Counted from the stretch's first letter, positions 7,173-16,566 are shown. The stretch: DNA of 64,000 nt from CBDDFN01 sp965227065 (GCA_965227065.1 CBDDFN010000009.1:124001-188000); one strand, 5' to 3'. Notes: generated from the sequence alone by a model not told the origin. Numbers and translations are program-made.

Positions 7173-8840
7173 ATGTCTGAACAGATCGAACGCGAATATA
7201 CCGAATATGATGTTGTGATTGTCGGCGGCGGCCCCTCGGGCCTGGCCGCGGCTATCCGGCTGAAACAAAAAGCCAATGAGGCGGGCCAGGAACTTAATGT
7301 CGTTGTGCTCGAAAAAGGCTCCGAGGTTGGCGCACATATCTTGTCGGGCGCGGTCATCGATCCGGTCGCGCTTGATGAGCTGATCCCCGACTGGGCCGAA
7401 AAAGGCGCCCCGATCGAAACCCCGGTCACCGATGACCGCTTTTACTATCTGGGCGCGGCCGGCGAGATCCGCATCCCGAACTTCCTGCTGCCGCCTTTGA
7501 TGAACAATCACGGCAACTATATTGTCTCGCTGGGCAATGTGGTGCGCTGGCTTGGCACGCAAGCCGAAGAATTGGGCGTTGAAATCTATCCCGGCTTCCC
7601 GGCAGCAGAAATCACCTACAATGAGGACGGCTCGGTGCGCGGTGTCGTCACCGGTGATATGGGCGTGGCGCGTGATGGCAGCCAAAAAGACAGCTTTGAG
7701 CCGGGCTTCGAGCTGCGCGGCAAATATGTCATGTTCGGCGAAGGCGCGCGCGGCCATCTTACCAAGCAGCTGATCGCCAAGTTCGGCCTGGATGACGGCA
7801 AGCAGCCGCCCAAATTCGGCATCGGCATTAAAGAGCTGTGGGAAGTCCCCGCCGATCAGCACCAGAAGGGCCTTGTGGTCCACACGGTGGGCTGGCCGCT
7901 CGACATGAACACGGGTGGCGGCGGCTTCATGTACCATTGGGGCGACAATTTCGTGTCCTATGGCTATGTCGTGCACCTCAATTACAAGAACCCGCATCTG
8001 TCACCCTTTGACGAGATGCAGCGCTCGAAAACCCATCCGCAGATTGAAAAGACCCTGAAAGGCGGCAAGCGCATTTCGTATGGCGCGCGCGCCATCACTG
8101 AAGGCGGCCTGCAATCGGTGCCCAAACTCACCTTCCCCGGTGGCATGCTGCTGGGCTGTTCGGCGGGTCTGGTCAACGTGCCCCGCATCAAAGGCACGCA
8201 TAATGCGATGTATTCGGGCATCCATGCCGCCGATGCCGCCTTTGCGGCCATTCAGGCGGGACGCGGTTCTGACGATCTGGTCGAATATCAAATCGCCTAT
8301 GAAACCGGCCCGATCTACAAAGACCTTTACAAGGTCCGCAATGCCAAGCCGCTTCTGTCGCGCTTCGGCAATCTGCTGGGCGCCGGGCTTGGTATGATCG
8401 ACATGTGGATGAACAATCTGGGCATTGGTCTGCCCTTCACGCTGGGCCATGGCAAGCCTGACAGCCAGACCTTGCTGCCTGCCGACAAATGCAAGCAGAT
8501 CGACTATCCCAAGCCCGATGGTGAACTGACCTTTGACAAGCTCAGCTCGGTGTTCATTTCCAACACCAACCATGAAGAAGATCAGCCGGTCCACCTGACG
8601 CTTAAGGACGAAACCGTCCCGATCAGTCAAAACCTGCCGCTGTATGACGAACCCGCCCAGCGTTACTGCCCCGCCGGCGTCTATGAGGTGGTACGCGATG
8701 ATGACGGTTCAAACCCGCGCTTTCAGATCAATGCGCAAAACTGCGTCCATTGCAAAACCTGCGATATCAAGGACCCTGCGCAGAACATCAACTGGGTGAC
8801 GCCCGAAGGCACCGGCGGGCCCAACTACGCCAATATGTAA
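7173..8840 (+). CDS. Electron transfer flavoprotein-ubiquinone oxidoreductase
   Basis: 555 residues. The N-terminal FAD dinucleotide fold DVVIVGGGPSGLAAAI (about 11-26), the membrane-facing ubiquinone domain and the C-terminal [4Fe-4S] ligand set (RYCPAG, NCVHCKTCDI) with the terminal VTPEGTGGPNY are all intact, and the length is normal for the family. It moves electrons from reduced ETF, loaded by acyl-CoA dehydrogenases, to ubiquinone at the inner membrane. The ATG at 7173 follows GAGGGA; a GTG at 7161 is less likely. The acyl-CoA dehydrogenase at 23.0 kb and cytochrome bc1 at 31 kb are logical partners upstream and downstream in electron flow. Confidence 0.95.
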   Translation: MSEQIEREYTEYDVVIVGGGPSGLAAAIRLKQKANEAGQELNVVVLEKGSEVGAHILSGAVIDPVALDELIPDWAEKGAPIETPVTDDRFYYLGAAGEIRIPNFLLPPLMNNHGNYIVSLGNVVRWLGTQAEELGVEIYPGFPAAEITYNEDGSVRGVVTGDMGVARDGSQKDSFEPGFELRGKYVMFGEGARGHLTKQLIAKFGLDDGKQPPKFGIGIKELWEVPADQHQKGLVVHTVGWPLDMNTGGGGFMYHWGDNFVSYGYVVHLNYKNPHLSPFDEMQRSKTHPQIEKTLKGGKRISYGARAITEGGLQSVPKLTFPGGMLLGCSAGLVNVPRIKGTHNAMYSGIHAADAAFAAIQAGRGSDDLVEYQIAYETGPIYKDLYKVRNAKPLLSRFGNLLGAGLGMIDMWMNNLGIGLPFTLGHGKPDSQTLLPADKCKQIDYPKPDGELTFDKLSSVFISNTNHEEDQPVHLTLKDETVPISQNLPLYDEPAQRYCPAGVYEVVRDDDGSNPRFQINAQNCVHCKTCDIKDPAQNINWVTPEGTGGPNYANM

Positions 8841-8883
8841 GCCAAAGCTTGCGGGGCGCGCCCTGCACGCTAAGATCAGCCCA

Positions 8884-8935
8884 ACGCAGAGGGGCGCCAC
8901 GGGTCTCTTGCCCGATTGGCGCCCCATTTGCGTGG
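8884..8935 (+). terminator. Strong nested hairpin after ETF-QO
   Basis: Perfect 9-bp arms GGGGCGCCA (8891-8899) and TGGCGCCCC (8917-8925), with an inner CGGG/CCCG stem and an outer ACGCA/TGCGT stem. It lies between the ETF-QO stop and the next gene. The T-run is poor, so it could be a terminator or an mRNA-stabilising structure. Confidence 0.55.
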
Positions 8936-8947
8936 GAGTGAGTGTTG

Positions 8948-10726
8948 ATGATCGCAAAATTGAAAGCCGCGCCCGTGGCGCTCCTGCTCGTTGCCTCTCT
9001 GGCGGCCTGCACGACCCAGTCTGGGCCCACCGCCACCGACCGGGGTGAAGAACCTCTGGTCATCAGCGAAAACAAGGAAGGCTCTGATCTGTTTGGCGCC
9101 TATCTGGCGGCGAGCCAGGCGCGGCTGTTGCATGATTTTGATCAGGCCTCGGACCTGTTCCGCTCGGTCCTCAAGGTCAAGCCCGATACGGTGCCGGTGC
9201 TGTCGCGCGCCTTTCTCAATGCCATTGAGGCCGACAATCGCAAGGAAGCCGAGCGGCTGGCCGAAACCTTGCTCGATCATTCCGACAGCGCCTTTGTCTC
9301 GCGGCTTGTGCTTGCGCTCAAAGCGATGCGGGAGAAAAACTATGACTTGCTGGTCGGCGATGGCGACAAGCCCAAATTCGCCGACAAGATGTTGTTTGAA
9401 CCGCTGGTCAAGGGCTGGGCGCATGCCGGGGCCGGTGATGCCAAGAAAGGCATCAAGGAATTTGAAAGCCTGAATGACCGGGGCCAGCTCACCAGCTTTC
9501 ACGATTATTATTCAGCCCTGATCTATGATTTTTCCGGCGAAACTGAAAAGGCCGCCAAAGCCTTTGCCCGTCTGGAAAAGGCGCAGGAAGGCTCCATCCG
9601 GGTGATCATCGCCCATGGCCGGTTTCTTGAACGCCAGGGCCAGGCCGACAAGGCCATCGCGATTTACGACCGCTTCCTCACGGAGAATGGCGACAATCTC
9701 GCTGTTCTGGAAGAGCGCGCGCGGGCCAGGCGCGGCGACACCGCACCGGCCTTCATCAAAACCGCAAGCCATGGTGTGGCCGAAGCGTTCTACGCTTTCG
9801 GGGCCGAAATGGCGAGCCGCGATTCGGGCACCTCGGTCTTGTTCCTGCGCATGGCGCTATTTGCCTATGAAGATCATGACCCCGCCCGCCTGCTGCTGGC
9901 GCGGCTGTTTGAGGTCAATGGCCGATTGCCCACCGCGCTTGCCGAATATCGCAAGATTGACGGCTCAGGTGCCCACGCTTTGTCGGCCAAAACCCGCGCG
10001 GCTGAAATCGCCGCCGAAATTGACGAGGCCGCGATCGACCGCTCCTTGCTTGAACTGCGTGGCCTTGCTGACCGGACCGAGCTTCACGCCGGACGCCGTC
10101 TGGTGCTCGAAACCATGGGCCGCATCATGGGCGACAAGAAGCGCTGGGATGAGGCGATCGAAATTTATTCCACCATGATCGATGATCTCGACACCCCGGT
10201 GCGTGATGACTGGCGGCTCTATTTTGCCCGTGCGGTGGCCTATGAACGGTCCAAGCGCTGGGAGCAGGCTGAGACCGATTTGAAGGCGGCGCTTAATCTT
10301 GAACCCGAACAACCCGAAGTCCTCAACTATCTGGGCTATAGCTGGATTGATCGCGGCATGAACCTGACCGAGGGCCGCATCATGATTGAACGTGCGGTCG
10401 AAGCACGGCCTGATGCCGGCTTTATCGTCGATTCGCTGGGCTGGGTGCATTACCGGCTGGGCAATTACGAACAGGCGGTCAAGGCGCTCGAACGCGCCGT
10501 GGCGCTGGAGCCGGGCGACCCCACCATCAACGACCATCTGGGCGATGCAATGTGGCGGGTTGGCCGCAAGATCGAAGCGCGTTTCCAATGGCGGCACGCT
10601 TTGGGCATGAACCCCACGCCGGAGCTTGAAGCCATCATTCGTCACAAGATCGAATGGGGTCTGGGCGAGGCCGATGAAGTGCCCAACTCCTCGGTCCACC
10701 GGGATGCGGGCAAAGCCCACAGTTGA
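8948..10726 (+). CDS. TPR-repeat lipoprotein
   Basis: 592 residues. The signal peptide carries a lipobox LAAC with the lipidated Cys at residue 21 (start at 8948, preceded by GGGAG; a GTG at 8942 would add two residues). The rest is a helical solenoid of tetratricopeptide-like repeats. The clearest repeats are near the C-terminus (WEQAETDLKAALNLEPEQPE; YEQAVKALERAVALEPGDP), separated by LNYLGYSWIDRGMNLTEG, which is typical of alphaproteobacterial periplasmic TPR lipoproteins. It probably scaffolds envelope complexes; partners are unknown. ispE starts 13 bp downstream and is likely co-transcribed, an arrangement seen in other alphaproteobacteria. Confidence 0.85.
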   Translation: MIAKLKAAPVALLLVASLAACTTQSGPTATDRGEEPLVISENKEGSDLFGAYLAASQARLLHDFDQASDLFRSVLKVKPDTVPVLSRAFLNAIEADNRKEAERLAETLLDHSDSAFVSRLVLALKAMREKNYDLLVGDGDKPKFADKMLFEPLVKGWAHAGAGDAKKGIKEFESLNDRGQLTSFHDYYSALIYDFSGETEKAAKAFARLEKAQEGSIRVIIAHGRFLERQGQADKAIAIYDRFLTENGDNLAVLEERARARRGDTAPAFIKTASHGVAEAFYAFGAEMASRDSGTSVLFLRMALFAYEDHDPARLLLARLFEVNGRLPTALAEYRKIDGSGAHALSAKTRAAEIAAEIDEAAIDRSLLELRGLADRTELHAGRRLVLETMGRIMGDKKRWDEAIEIYSTMIDDLDTPVRDDWRLYFARAVAYERSKRWEQAETDLKAALNLEPEQPEVLNYLGYSWIDRGMNLTEGRIMIERAVEARPDAGFIVDSLGWVHYRLGNYEQAVKALERAVALEPGDPTINDHLGDAMWRVGRKIEARFQWRHALGMNPTPELEAIIRHKIEWGLGEADEVPNSSVHRDAGKAHS

Positions 10727-10739
10727 TGAGACTGCCGCG

Positions 10740-11594
10740 ATGAGCCTGCTTGAAGCCGCGCCCGCCAAGATTAATCTGGCGCTTCACGTCACCGGACGGC
10801 GCGGGGACGGCTATCACCTGCTTGACAGTCTGGTGGTGTTTGCCGAACTGGGTGATCATCTGGTTCTGTCGCATTCGGCACCGCTGCCCCAGCTTGAAAT
10901 CATCGGGCCGTTTGGCCCCGTCCTGCGCGCTGAGGCGGGCAATCTTGTGCTGGATGCTGCCCGCGCCTTTTGCGACCACACGGGCAATGAACTAGGTGGC
11001 GTGTCTTTCACCTTGGAAAAAAACCTGCCGGTGGCGTCGGGGATTGGTGGTGGGTCCGCCGATTGCGCGGCGACCTTGCGGCTGCTGAACCGCACCTTCG
11101 GCCTACCCTTGAATGAGGGGGAGCTCGCCGCGCTTGGTCTCACTTTGGGGGCCGATGTGCCGGTGTGCCTGGGCTCGCAAAGCTGCCGGATGAGCGGGAT
11201 AGGCGAGAAGATCACGCCTCTGGCCATCCCGCCGCTTGATCTGGTTCTGATCAATCCCGGTGTAGGGGTCTCGACTGGGGCGGTGTTCACCGCGCTGGAA
11301 GGGGCCTATACAGAGCCGATGCAGGCACAGCCGCCCCAGGACCGCGCGGCCTTTGTCGACTGGCTGCACGCCCAGCGCAATGATCTCGAACGGCCTGCCA
11401 TGGCGGAATGCCCATCGATCATGGCGATCAAGGAAGCGCTGGAGGCGACAGACGGCTGCGCGCTGGCGCGCATGTCAGGCTCCGGCGCGACGGTCTTTGG
11501 TCTGTATGACAGAAGCGATCAGGCTCAAAACGCTGCGGCCCGGTTGAAACTGGCTTATCCCGGCTGGTGGGTTGAGGCAACCCGAACGGTCTGA
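10740..11594 (+). CDS. ispE: 4-diphosphocytidyl-2-C-methyl-D-erythritol kinase
   Basis: 284 residues, GHMP kinase fold. Lys10 in APAKINLALHV, the ATP loop PVASGIGGGSADCA (97-110) and Asp139 in GADVPVC match the catalytic and ATP-binding residues of IspE. It phosphorylates CDP-methylerythritol in the non-mevalonate isoprenoid pathway, which feeds ubiquinone and undecaprenol synthesis. The start at 10740 lies 13 bp after the TPR lipoprotein stop; longer in-frame starts would lie inside that gene. Length is normal. Confidence 0.95.
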   Translation: MSLLEAAPAKINLALHVTGRRGDGYHLLDSLVVFAELGDHLVLSHSAPLPQLEIIGPFGPVLRAEAGNLVLDAARAFCDHTGNELGGVSFTLEKNLPVASGIGGGSADCAATLRLLNRTFGLPLNEGELAALGLTLGADVPVCLGSQSCRMSGIGEKITPLAIPPLDLVLINPGVGVSTGAVFTALEGAYTEPMQAQPPQDRAAFVDWLHAQRNDLERPAMAECPSIMAIKEALEATDGCALARMSGSGATVFGLYDRSDQAQNAAARLKLAYPGWWVEATRTV

Positions 11595-11595
11595 A

Positions 11596-11647
11596 CACGC
11601 CAAGGCTTCCCAGCCGGAGGCGTGGCCTCAGCGGCCAGATGGCCGCT
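11596..11647. terminator. Two hairpins between convergent ispE and msrA
   Basis: CACGCC (11596-11601) pairs with GGCGTG (11619-11624), and AGCGGCC-AGAT-GGCCGCT (11630-11647) is a perfect 7-bp stem that touches the msrA stop codon. There is no T-run; a bidirectional terminator role is tentative. Confidence 0.35.
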
Positions 11648-12119
11648 AGTGGCATCCGCCTTTGATGCCGCGCTTTTCAAAGTAACGTTGGTGATACTCT
11701 TCCGCGGGCCAGAAGGTGCTCGCCTCGGTGATCTCGGTCACGATGGGGCCGCGGAACCGGCCTGACGCATCGGCCTCGGCCTTCACCTTTTCGGCGGCGG
11801 CTTTCTGATTACCGTTGAGGTAGAAAATGGCGGAGCGATATTGCGTGCCGATGTCGGGGCCTTGCCGGTTTTTGGTCGTGGGATCGTGCAAGCCGAAAAA
11901 GGCGCGGGCGAGTTCTTCAAAACTGACGCGGGCGGGATCAAACTCCACTTCCACCACTTCGGCATGACCGGTGCGGCCGGTGCACACCTGCTCATAGGTC
12001 GGATGATCGGTCATCCCGCCTGAATAGCCGCAAATGGCTTCGCGGACGCCGGGAATGTCGCGAAAGGCTGATTCAACACCCCAAAAGCATCCGGCTCCAA
12101 AAATCGCTTTTTCCGTCAT
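11646..12119 (-). CDS. msrA: Peptide-methionine (S)-S-oxide reductase
   Basis: 157 residues with the MsrA signature GCFWG near the N-terminus (catalytic Cys11) and the conserved core GYSGG, TGHAEVVEVEFDP and GTQYRSAIF. A second Cys sits in the C-terminal GGCH, positioned to act as the recycling cysteine. It repairs Met-S-sulfoxide in proteins using thioredoxin. The ATG at 12119 begins the canonical MTEKAIFGAGCFWG; longer upstream in-frame sequence is not conserved. It is divergent from the MFS gene at 12214, sharing a 94-bp promoter region. A second Met-sulfoxide repair gene, msrP, is at the right end of the window. Confidence 0.95.
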   Translation of the reverse strand: MTEKAIFGAGCFWGVESAFRDIPGVREAICGYSGGMTDHPTYEQVCTGRTGHAEVVEVEFDPARVSFEELARAFFGLHDPTTKNRQGPDIGTQYRSAIFYLNGNQKAAAEKVKAEADASGRFRGPIVTEITEASTFWPAEEYHQRYFEKRGIKGGCH

Positions 12120-12213
12120 GATGGTCCTCGTGCGCTTAGTACTGGTTCGAGCCCCTGATTTGTGTACGATCCTTATAAACCACAACAAACAAAAGTGTGA
12201 GGGGGGCGCGCGT

Positions 12214-13473
12214 ATGACCGCCAATGGGAAGTATCGTCACTATGTTCTGGGCGTTCTGCTCACGGTTTATACGTTCAACTATCTCGATCGGCAGATCGTG
12301 GCGATCCTGCTGCCTTCGATCAAAGCTGAGTTCACCCTGACCGATACTCAGCTTGGCCTGCTGTCGGGCGTGGCCTTTGCCCTGTTTTACGCAACGCTTG
12401 GCATCCCGATTGCCATGCTGGCCGACCGGGTGAGCCGGAAATGGATTGTGACGGCCTCGCTCACCATCTGGTCGGGCATGACTGCCCTTTCAGGCACAGC
12501 GAGTTCCTTCGGGCAGATGCTGGTCTATCGTGTTCTGGTCGGTGTTGGCGAAGCCGGTGGAAGCCCTCCCGCCCATTCGATGATCTCTGACTATTATAAA
12601 CCCCAGGAGCGGGGAACCGCGCTTGGCATCTATTCGCTTGGCATTCCCATCGGGCTGTTGCTCGGCATGGTGATCGGCGGCCAGATTTTGGAACTCTATG
12701 GCTGGCGGACGGCCTTTTTCGTCGCTGGAATTCCCGGCCTGATGGTGGCGCTGCTGCTGGCTTTCACCGTGAAGGAACCCAAGCGCGGCCAGGCCGAAGC
12801 TGCCCCGGTGGAGACGGCGGCTGCCCCCAAGCTGGGGGAAACCGCGCGTTTCATGCTGGGTAACAAGGCGCTGGTTCATCTGTTTGCGGCTTCAACCCTC
12901 AATGCCTTTGTCGGCTATGGTTTCATCAACTGGATCCCCAGCTTCTTCATCCGCACCCACGGGATCAGCGCGGGGGAGCTGTCCTTGTGGCTGGGCTTGA
13001 TCATCGGCGTTTCAGGCGGGGTGGGAACCTTTGCCGGGGGCTATCTGGCTGACCGGTTGGCGACCCGCCGGGGTGAGGGCTGGCGGGCTTACGTGATTGC
13101 CATCCCGTTGATGGTATCAGCGCCCTTCGGCATATCCCTGTTCTTCATTGAGGATGTGCAGCTTGCCTTGCTGATGTTTATTCCGCCGGCCTTTATCGGG
13201 TCTTTGTTTGTCGGACCGGCCCTGTCGATCATTCAAAGCAATGTGGCGGTCAATATGCGGGCGGTGGCCAGCGCGCTTTATTTCTTTGTGATCAATCTGA
13301 TCGGGCTGGGCGGCGGGCCGCTGGTCATCGGTGCGCTCAGCGAAGCACTGGTGCCAAGCTTCGGTGACCAGTCGCTCAAATGGGCGATGGTCATGGTGGC
13401 TTTCGTCAATCTGTGGGCCTTTGTGCACTATGTGCAGTCGGGCCGTGCCTTGGCCCGGCAGGCGGCGGCCTAA
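12214..13473 (+). CDS. Spinster-like MFS transporter
   Basis: 419 residues with about 12 transmembrane helices. NYLDRQIVAILLPSIKAEF and the loop 2-3 motif ADRVSRKW resemble the bacterial spinster-type branch of the major facilitator superfamily, whose eukaryotic relatives export sphingosine-1-phosphate or lysolipids. The substrate of the bacterial proteins is generally not established. A central cytoplasmic loop (about residues 190-210, KEPKRGQAEAAPVE) separates the two six-helix halves. The start at 12214 follows a GGGGGG stretch. A neutral ceramidase gene lies about 6 kb downstream on the same strand, which makes a lipid substrate plausible but unproven. Confidence 0.82.
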   Translation: MTANGKYRHYVLGVLLTVYTFNYLDRQIVAILLPSIKAEFTLTDTQLGLLSGVAFALFYATLGIPIAMLADRVSRKWIVTASLTIWSGMTALSGTASSFGQMLVYRVLVGVGEAGGSPPAHSMISDYYKPQERGTALGIYSLGIPIGLLLGMVIGGQILELYGWRTAFFVAGIPGLMVALLLAFTVKEPKRGQAEAAPVETAAAPKLGETARFMLGNKALVHLFAASTLNAFVGYGFINWIPSFFIRTHGISAGELSLWLGLIIGVSGGVGTFAGGYLADRLATRRGEGWRAYVIAIPLMVSAPFGISLFFIEDVQLALLMFIPPAFIGSLFVGPALSIIQSNVAVNMRAVASALYFFVINLIGLGGGPLVIGALSEALVPSFGDQSLKWAMVMVAFVNLWAFVHYVQSGRALARQAAA

Positions 13474-13739
13474 AGCTTCAGCAAATCCTGCACGCCGTCG
13501 GGCGCGTCGCCGTCGGGGTCGATCTCGGACAGATCGGCCACCGTCTTGAAGGCGATGGCGCGCGCTTCCATCTTGACAGCAAGGTCGGGATTTTCCTCAG
13601 CCAGCGCGAGATAGAATTGCGCCGCATCGCGCATCATATAGACCGCAAGATCAAGATTGGTGGCCGGCGGTTCGTCCGACTGTTCAATATCGAGCTGGCC
13701 TTCGGCTTCTTTGCGGAACCAGCGGGGCATGCGCACCAT
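13470..13739 (-). CDS. Small conserved-looking hypothetical protein
   Basis: 89 residues, acidic overall, no signal peptide or membrane helix. It begins MVRMPRWFRKEAEG and has an amphipathic helical centre (NLDLAVYMMRDAAQFYLALAEENPDLAVKMEARAIAFKTVAD). It follows the fatty acyl-CoA reductase gene by 31 bp on the same strand with an AAGGAG ribosome site, so it is probably translated from the same transcript. Its end overlaps the MFS gene end by 4 bp. No function is recognised. Confidence 0.65.
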   Translation of the reverse strand: MVRMPRWFRKEAEGQLDIEQSDEPPATNLDLAVYMMRDAAQFYLALAEENPDLAVKMEARAIAFKTVADLSEIDPDGDAPDGVQDLLKL

Positions 13740-13770
13740 GGGAAAACTCCTTGATTGCCCCGCCTTTCAA

Positions 13771-15762
13771 TTACCAGTGGACGCCGCGGGTCAGCGCGGC
13801 AAAGGCGACAGCCTCTGCCGTGGGTTCGGTGTCAGCCACCTTCTTATCACCCCGGGCCGCCGCTGAGTCAGGGAAAAGTCGGAAACTTGTGTTAAAGATG
13901 ACGTCGAGAATATTCGGCGTCAGCGCCCACAACACTTGCGCAAATGTGCCAAGCCGTGTGGTGACCACTTTGGGCCGTCCGCGAATGGCTTTACACACCA
14001 TGTCGGCGGCCTCGTCGGGCGACAGGGTCGGGACATAATCATACATTTTGGTGGGTGCAATCATCGGCGTGCGGACCAGCGGCATGTAAACGGCGGTGAA
14101 GCGGATATTACGGTCGAGATATTCGGGCTGTGCGCAGCGCGAGAAGGCATCAAGCGCGGCTTTTGAGGCGACATAGGCTGAGAAGCGCGGCTGGTTCACC
14201 TGCACCCCGATGGAGCTGATATTGATGACCTGGCCGGTACCGCGTTCTTCCATATGGGGCAGGGCATTGAGGATGAGCCTGAGCGCGCCGAAATAGTTGA
14301 GCTGCATGGTGCGTTCAAAATCATGGTAGCGGTCGTAAGACAGGTGGATGGACCGGCGGATTGACCGGCCTGCATTGTTGATCAGCACATCAATCTGGCC
14401 ATGGTCCTTGATGACCGAGGCGATCAGTTGGTCGCAGCTTTCAAGATCGGTAATGTCACAGGGATAGGCGCTCGATGTGCCGCCAACCGCCTTGATCTTG
14501 GCTTGGGTCTCGGCAAGCTTTTCAGGCGTCCGCGCGGCGAGCACGACATGGGCGCCGTTCTCGGCAAGCTTGAGCGCGGTGGCCTCGCCAATGCCTGATG
14601 AGGCGCCGGTGACAAGCACGACCTTGCCTTTGACGGCGCTTTTGAGCGACCGGTCCTTGAACAGATCGGGATCGAGATTGCGCGCCCAGTAGTCCCACAG
14701 CGCATCGGCATAATCTTCGAGCGGCGGACAGGTAATGTCTGAGCCTTTGAGCGCGGCCTTGGTCTCGCGATTGTCGAATTTGGTGGGGTAGTCGATGAAT
14801 TTGAGGACCTGGCGCGGCACGCCGAAATCTTTAAGCGCCGTGTCGACAATGCGCCGGACGGGCGGGATGGCCCCAATGGTGTTCATCAGCCCCTTGGGCA
14901 TGAAGGCGAGCAGGCTTGTATCGAGCCGCATGGAAAAGCGCGGAGCTGATGCGGCGCGGGCGAAAATATTGAGCATTTCGCCCGAACCCAGATGCTGATC
15001 CGATGTCAGGTGGAAGGTTTTCAGGTCAAGCTTGGGCTTGTGAGCGATATGGTCCATCGCCTTAACGACAAAATCCACCGGAACGACATTGAGCTGCCCG
15101 CCTTCGACGCCAATCAGCGGCATCCATTGGGGCAGGGAATTGCGAATGCGTTTGAGGGCCTTGAAGAAGAAGTAAGGCCCGTCAATTTTGTCAATCTCGC
15201 CGGTGTCGGAGCGGCCGACGACAATGCCGGGGCGGTAGATGCGCCACGGAATAGTCGCTTCTTCGCGGATGACCGTCTCGGAATCATGCTTGGTTTTGTA
15301 ATAGGGCTGGGTGGTTTCGTGCCACTCGTCAAACATGTCCTCGCGCCAATGGCCGCGATATAGGCCCGCCGCGGCGATGGAGCTGGTGTGATGGAAGCAG
15401 CGCGCCTTGATGGCTTCGGCAAGGGCCAGCGCGTTGCGTGTGCCATCGACATTGACTTTGATTTGCTGGGCATCATCGTCATTTTCGATGTCGTAGATTG
15501 CCGCCAGATGGAAGAAATGCTTCACCGAGCCGGTGAGGTCCTTGATCTTGGCGGGTGCGACGCCGAGCTTGCCTTTGGCCAGGTCGCCCGTGATGGGGAT
15601 GATGCGGTCGGCCTCGTCATTGAGCTCTTTCTTGAGCGCCTTGATCTTGCCTTTGGAGGCTGAGCGGACCAGCACATAAATCTCACCATCGCGATGGTCG
15701 AGCAATTCGCGCAAAAGGTTGCGGCCCAGAAAGCCTGTCGCCCCGGTTACAAAATAGGTCAT
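13771..15762 (-). CDS. Bidomain fatty acyl-CoA reductase (Maqu_2507-like)
   Basis: 663 residues with two Rossmann domains. Domain 1 (about 1-330) has TGATGFLG (6-13) and a Y154-x3-K158 pair in YYKTKHDSE. Domain 2 (about 378-640) has TGASSGIG (385-392), NNAG and Y530VASK534. The order, the linker RNLDPDLFKDRSLK and the C-terminal AVAFAALTRGVHW closely match the Marinobacter enzyme Maqu_2507, which reduces long-chain acyl-CoA to fatty alcohol via the aldehyde using NADPH. The same architecture is also annotated simply as an SDR oxidoreductase. It is a separate transcript from the upstream maoC gene because a terminator lies between them. The product may feed wax esters or alkyl lipids. Confidence 0.85.
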   Translation of the reverse strand: MTYFVTGATGFLGRNLLRELLDHRDGEIYVLVRSASKGKIKALKKELNDEADRIIPITGDLAKGKLGVAPAKIKDLTGSVKHFFHLAAIYDIENDDDAQQIKVNVDGTRNALALAEAIKARCFHHTSSIAAAGLYRGHWREDMFDEWHETTQPYYKTKHDSETVIREEATIPWRIYRPGIVVGRSDTGEIDKIDGPYFFFKALKRIRNSLPQWMPLIGVEGGQLNVVPVDFVVKAMDHIAHKPKLDLKTFHLTSDQHLGSGEMLNIFARAASAPRFSMRLDTSLLAFMPKGLMNTIGAIPPVRRIVDTALKDFGVPRQVLKFIDYPTKFDNRETKAALKGSDITCPPLEDYADALWDYWARNLDPDLFKDRSLKSAVKGKVVLVTGASSGIGEATALKLAENGAHVVLAARTPEKLAETQAKIKAVGGTSSAYPCDITDLESCDQLIASVIKDHGQIDVLINNAGRSIRRSIHLSYDRYHDFERTMQLNYFGALRLILNALPHMEERGTGQVINISSIGVQVNQPRFSAYVASKAALDAFSRCAQPEYLDRNIRFTAVYMPLVRTPMIAPTKMYDYVPTLSPDEAADMVCKAIRGRPKVVTTRLGTFAQVLWALTPNILDVIFNTSFRLFPDSAAARGDKKVADTEPTAEAVAFAALTRGVHW

Positions 15763-15909
15763 GAAATCCCCCGTCGCATGAAGATGCTGCTTTGTGCAGT
15801 CAGCCTTTTATGGGCGACAGGTTAGCGGGGGATGGCGGATGTGGGAAGTCGCGATTGCGGCTTCCGCCCAATTGCTGTCATCCCGGAATGATGCGGGGAG
15901 GCGAAATAA

Positions 15910-15945
15910 AAAGGGGCGCTGGCCCATGGCACAACGCCCCCTTTC
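15910..15945 (-). terminator. Rho-independent terminator after maoC
   Basis: On the minus strand a GGGGGCG...GCGCCCC stem with inner GCC/GGC pairs is followed by TTTTTAT. It lies about 65 bp after the MaoC hydratase stop and 150 bp before the reductase start, so it separates the two transcription units. Confidence 0.75.
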
Positions 15946-16010
15946 ACGGAGTGATTTCCCCCTCCCGAGGCGGAAACGCCTCGGTCAAAGAAGATCATGG
16001 AGGGACCGCC

Positions 16011-16466
16011 TTAGTCGAAGAAGATCATGGTGAGCGTCTCGGCGATCATGGCCGGGCGCTCCTGGCCTTCAATTTCCATCGTGACATCATTGGTGAGCAA
16101 AAGGCCGCCGCCTTTTTCCTCAACGCCTTTGAGTTTGGTCACGCAACGGACTTTCGAGCCTGTCGGCACCATATTCGTGAATCGGACCTTGTTTGACCCG
16201 TAATTGATGCCGCGCGTGACGCCTTCAATCGCCAGGCCGCCGCTTGACAGGGCGGGCAGAAGCGACAGGGTCAGATAGCCATGGGCGATGGTGGTGCCCA
16301 GAAAGCCTTTGGCTTTTTCTTCATCGACATGGATCCATTGATGATCGCCGGTGGCATCGGCGAACAGATTGACCTGCTCTTGCGTGATCTGGTGCCAGTC
16401 GGACGTGCCGGTCTCCTGGCCGATTTTGGCGGTGAGTGCGTCTTTGGCAGCGGCGAGTGCGCTCAT
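16011..16466 (-). CDS. MaoC-family (R)-hydratase
   Basis: 151 residues, single hotdog domain. The conserved hydratase region is intact: QEQVNLFADATGDHQWIHVDEEKAKG (Asp and His catalytic pair in D-x4-H) and GTTIAHGYLTLSLLP. It should hydrate or dehydrate an enoyl-CoA, acting in acyl chain oxidation or supplying 3-hydroxyacyl-CoA. It lies 100 bp downstream of the acyl-CoA synthetase on the same strand and ends at a clear terminator, so the two probably form an operon. A start at 16466 gives normal family length, with a GGGGGAC ribosome site. Confidence 0.9.
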   Translation of the reverse strand: MSALAAAKDALTAKIGQETGTSDWHQITQEQVNLFADATGDHQWIHVDEEKAKGFLGTTIAHGYLTLSLLPALSSGGLAIEGVTRGINYGSNKVRFTNMVPTGSKVRCVTKLKGVEEKGGGLLLTNDVTMEIEGQERPAMIAETLTMIFFD

Positions 16467-16566
16467 GGGAAGTCCCCCTTCAAACGGTTAAAATTCGGCG
16501 GCACTCTACGAAGGTGGCTGTCATTTGCCAAGCGCCGCCGCACGGATGGGTGTGCATACGAATGTA

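Noticed and set aside
7017..7997. 326-codon minus-strand frame opposite ETF-QO
   Set aside because: Antisense to a complete, conserved ETF-QO gene.
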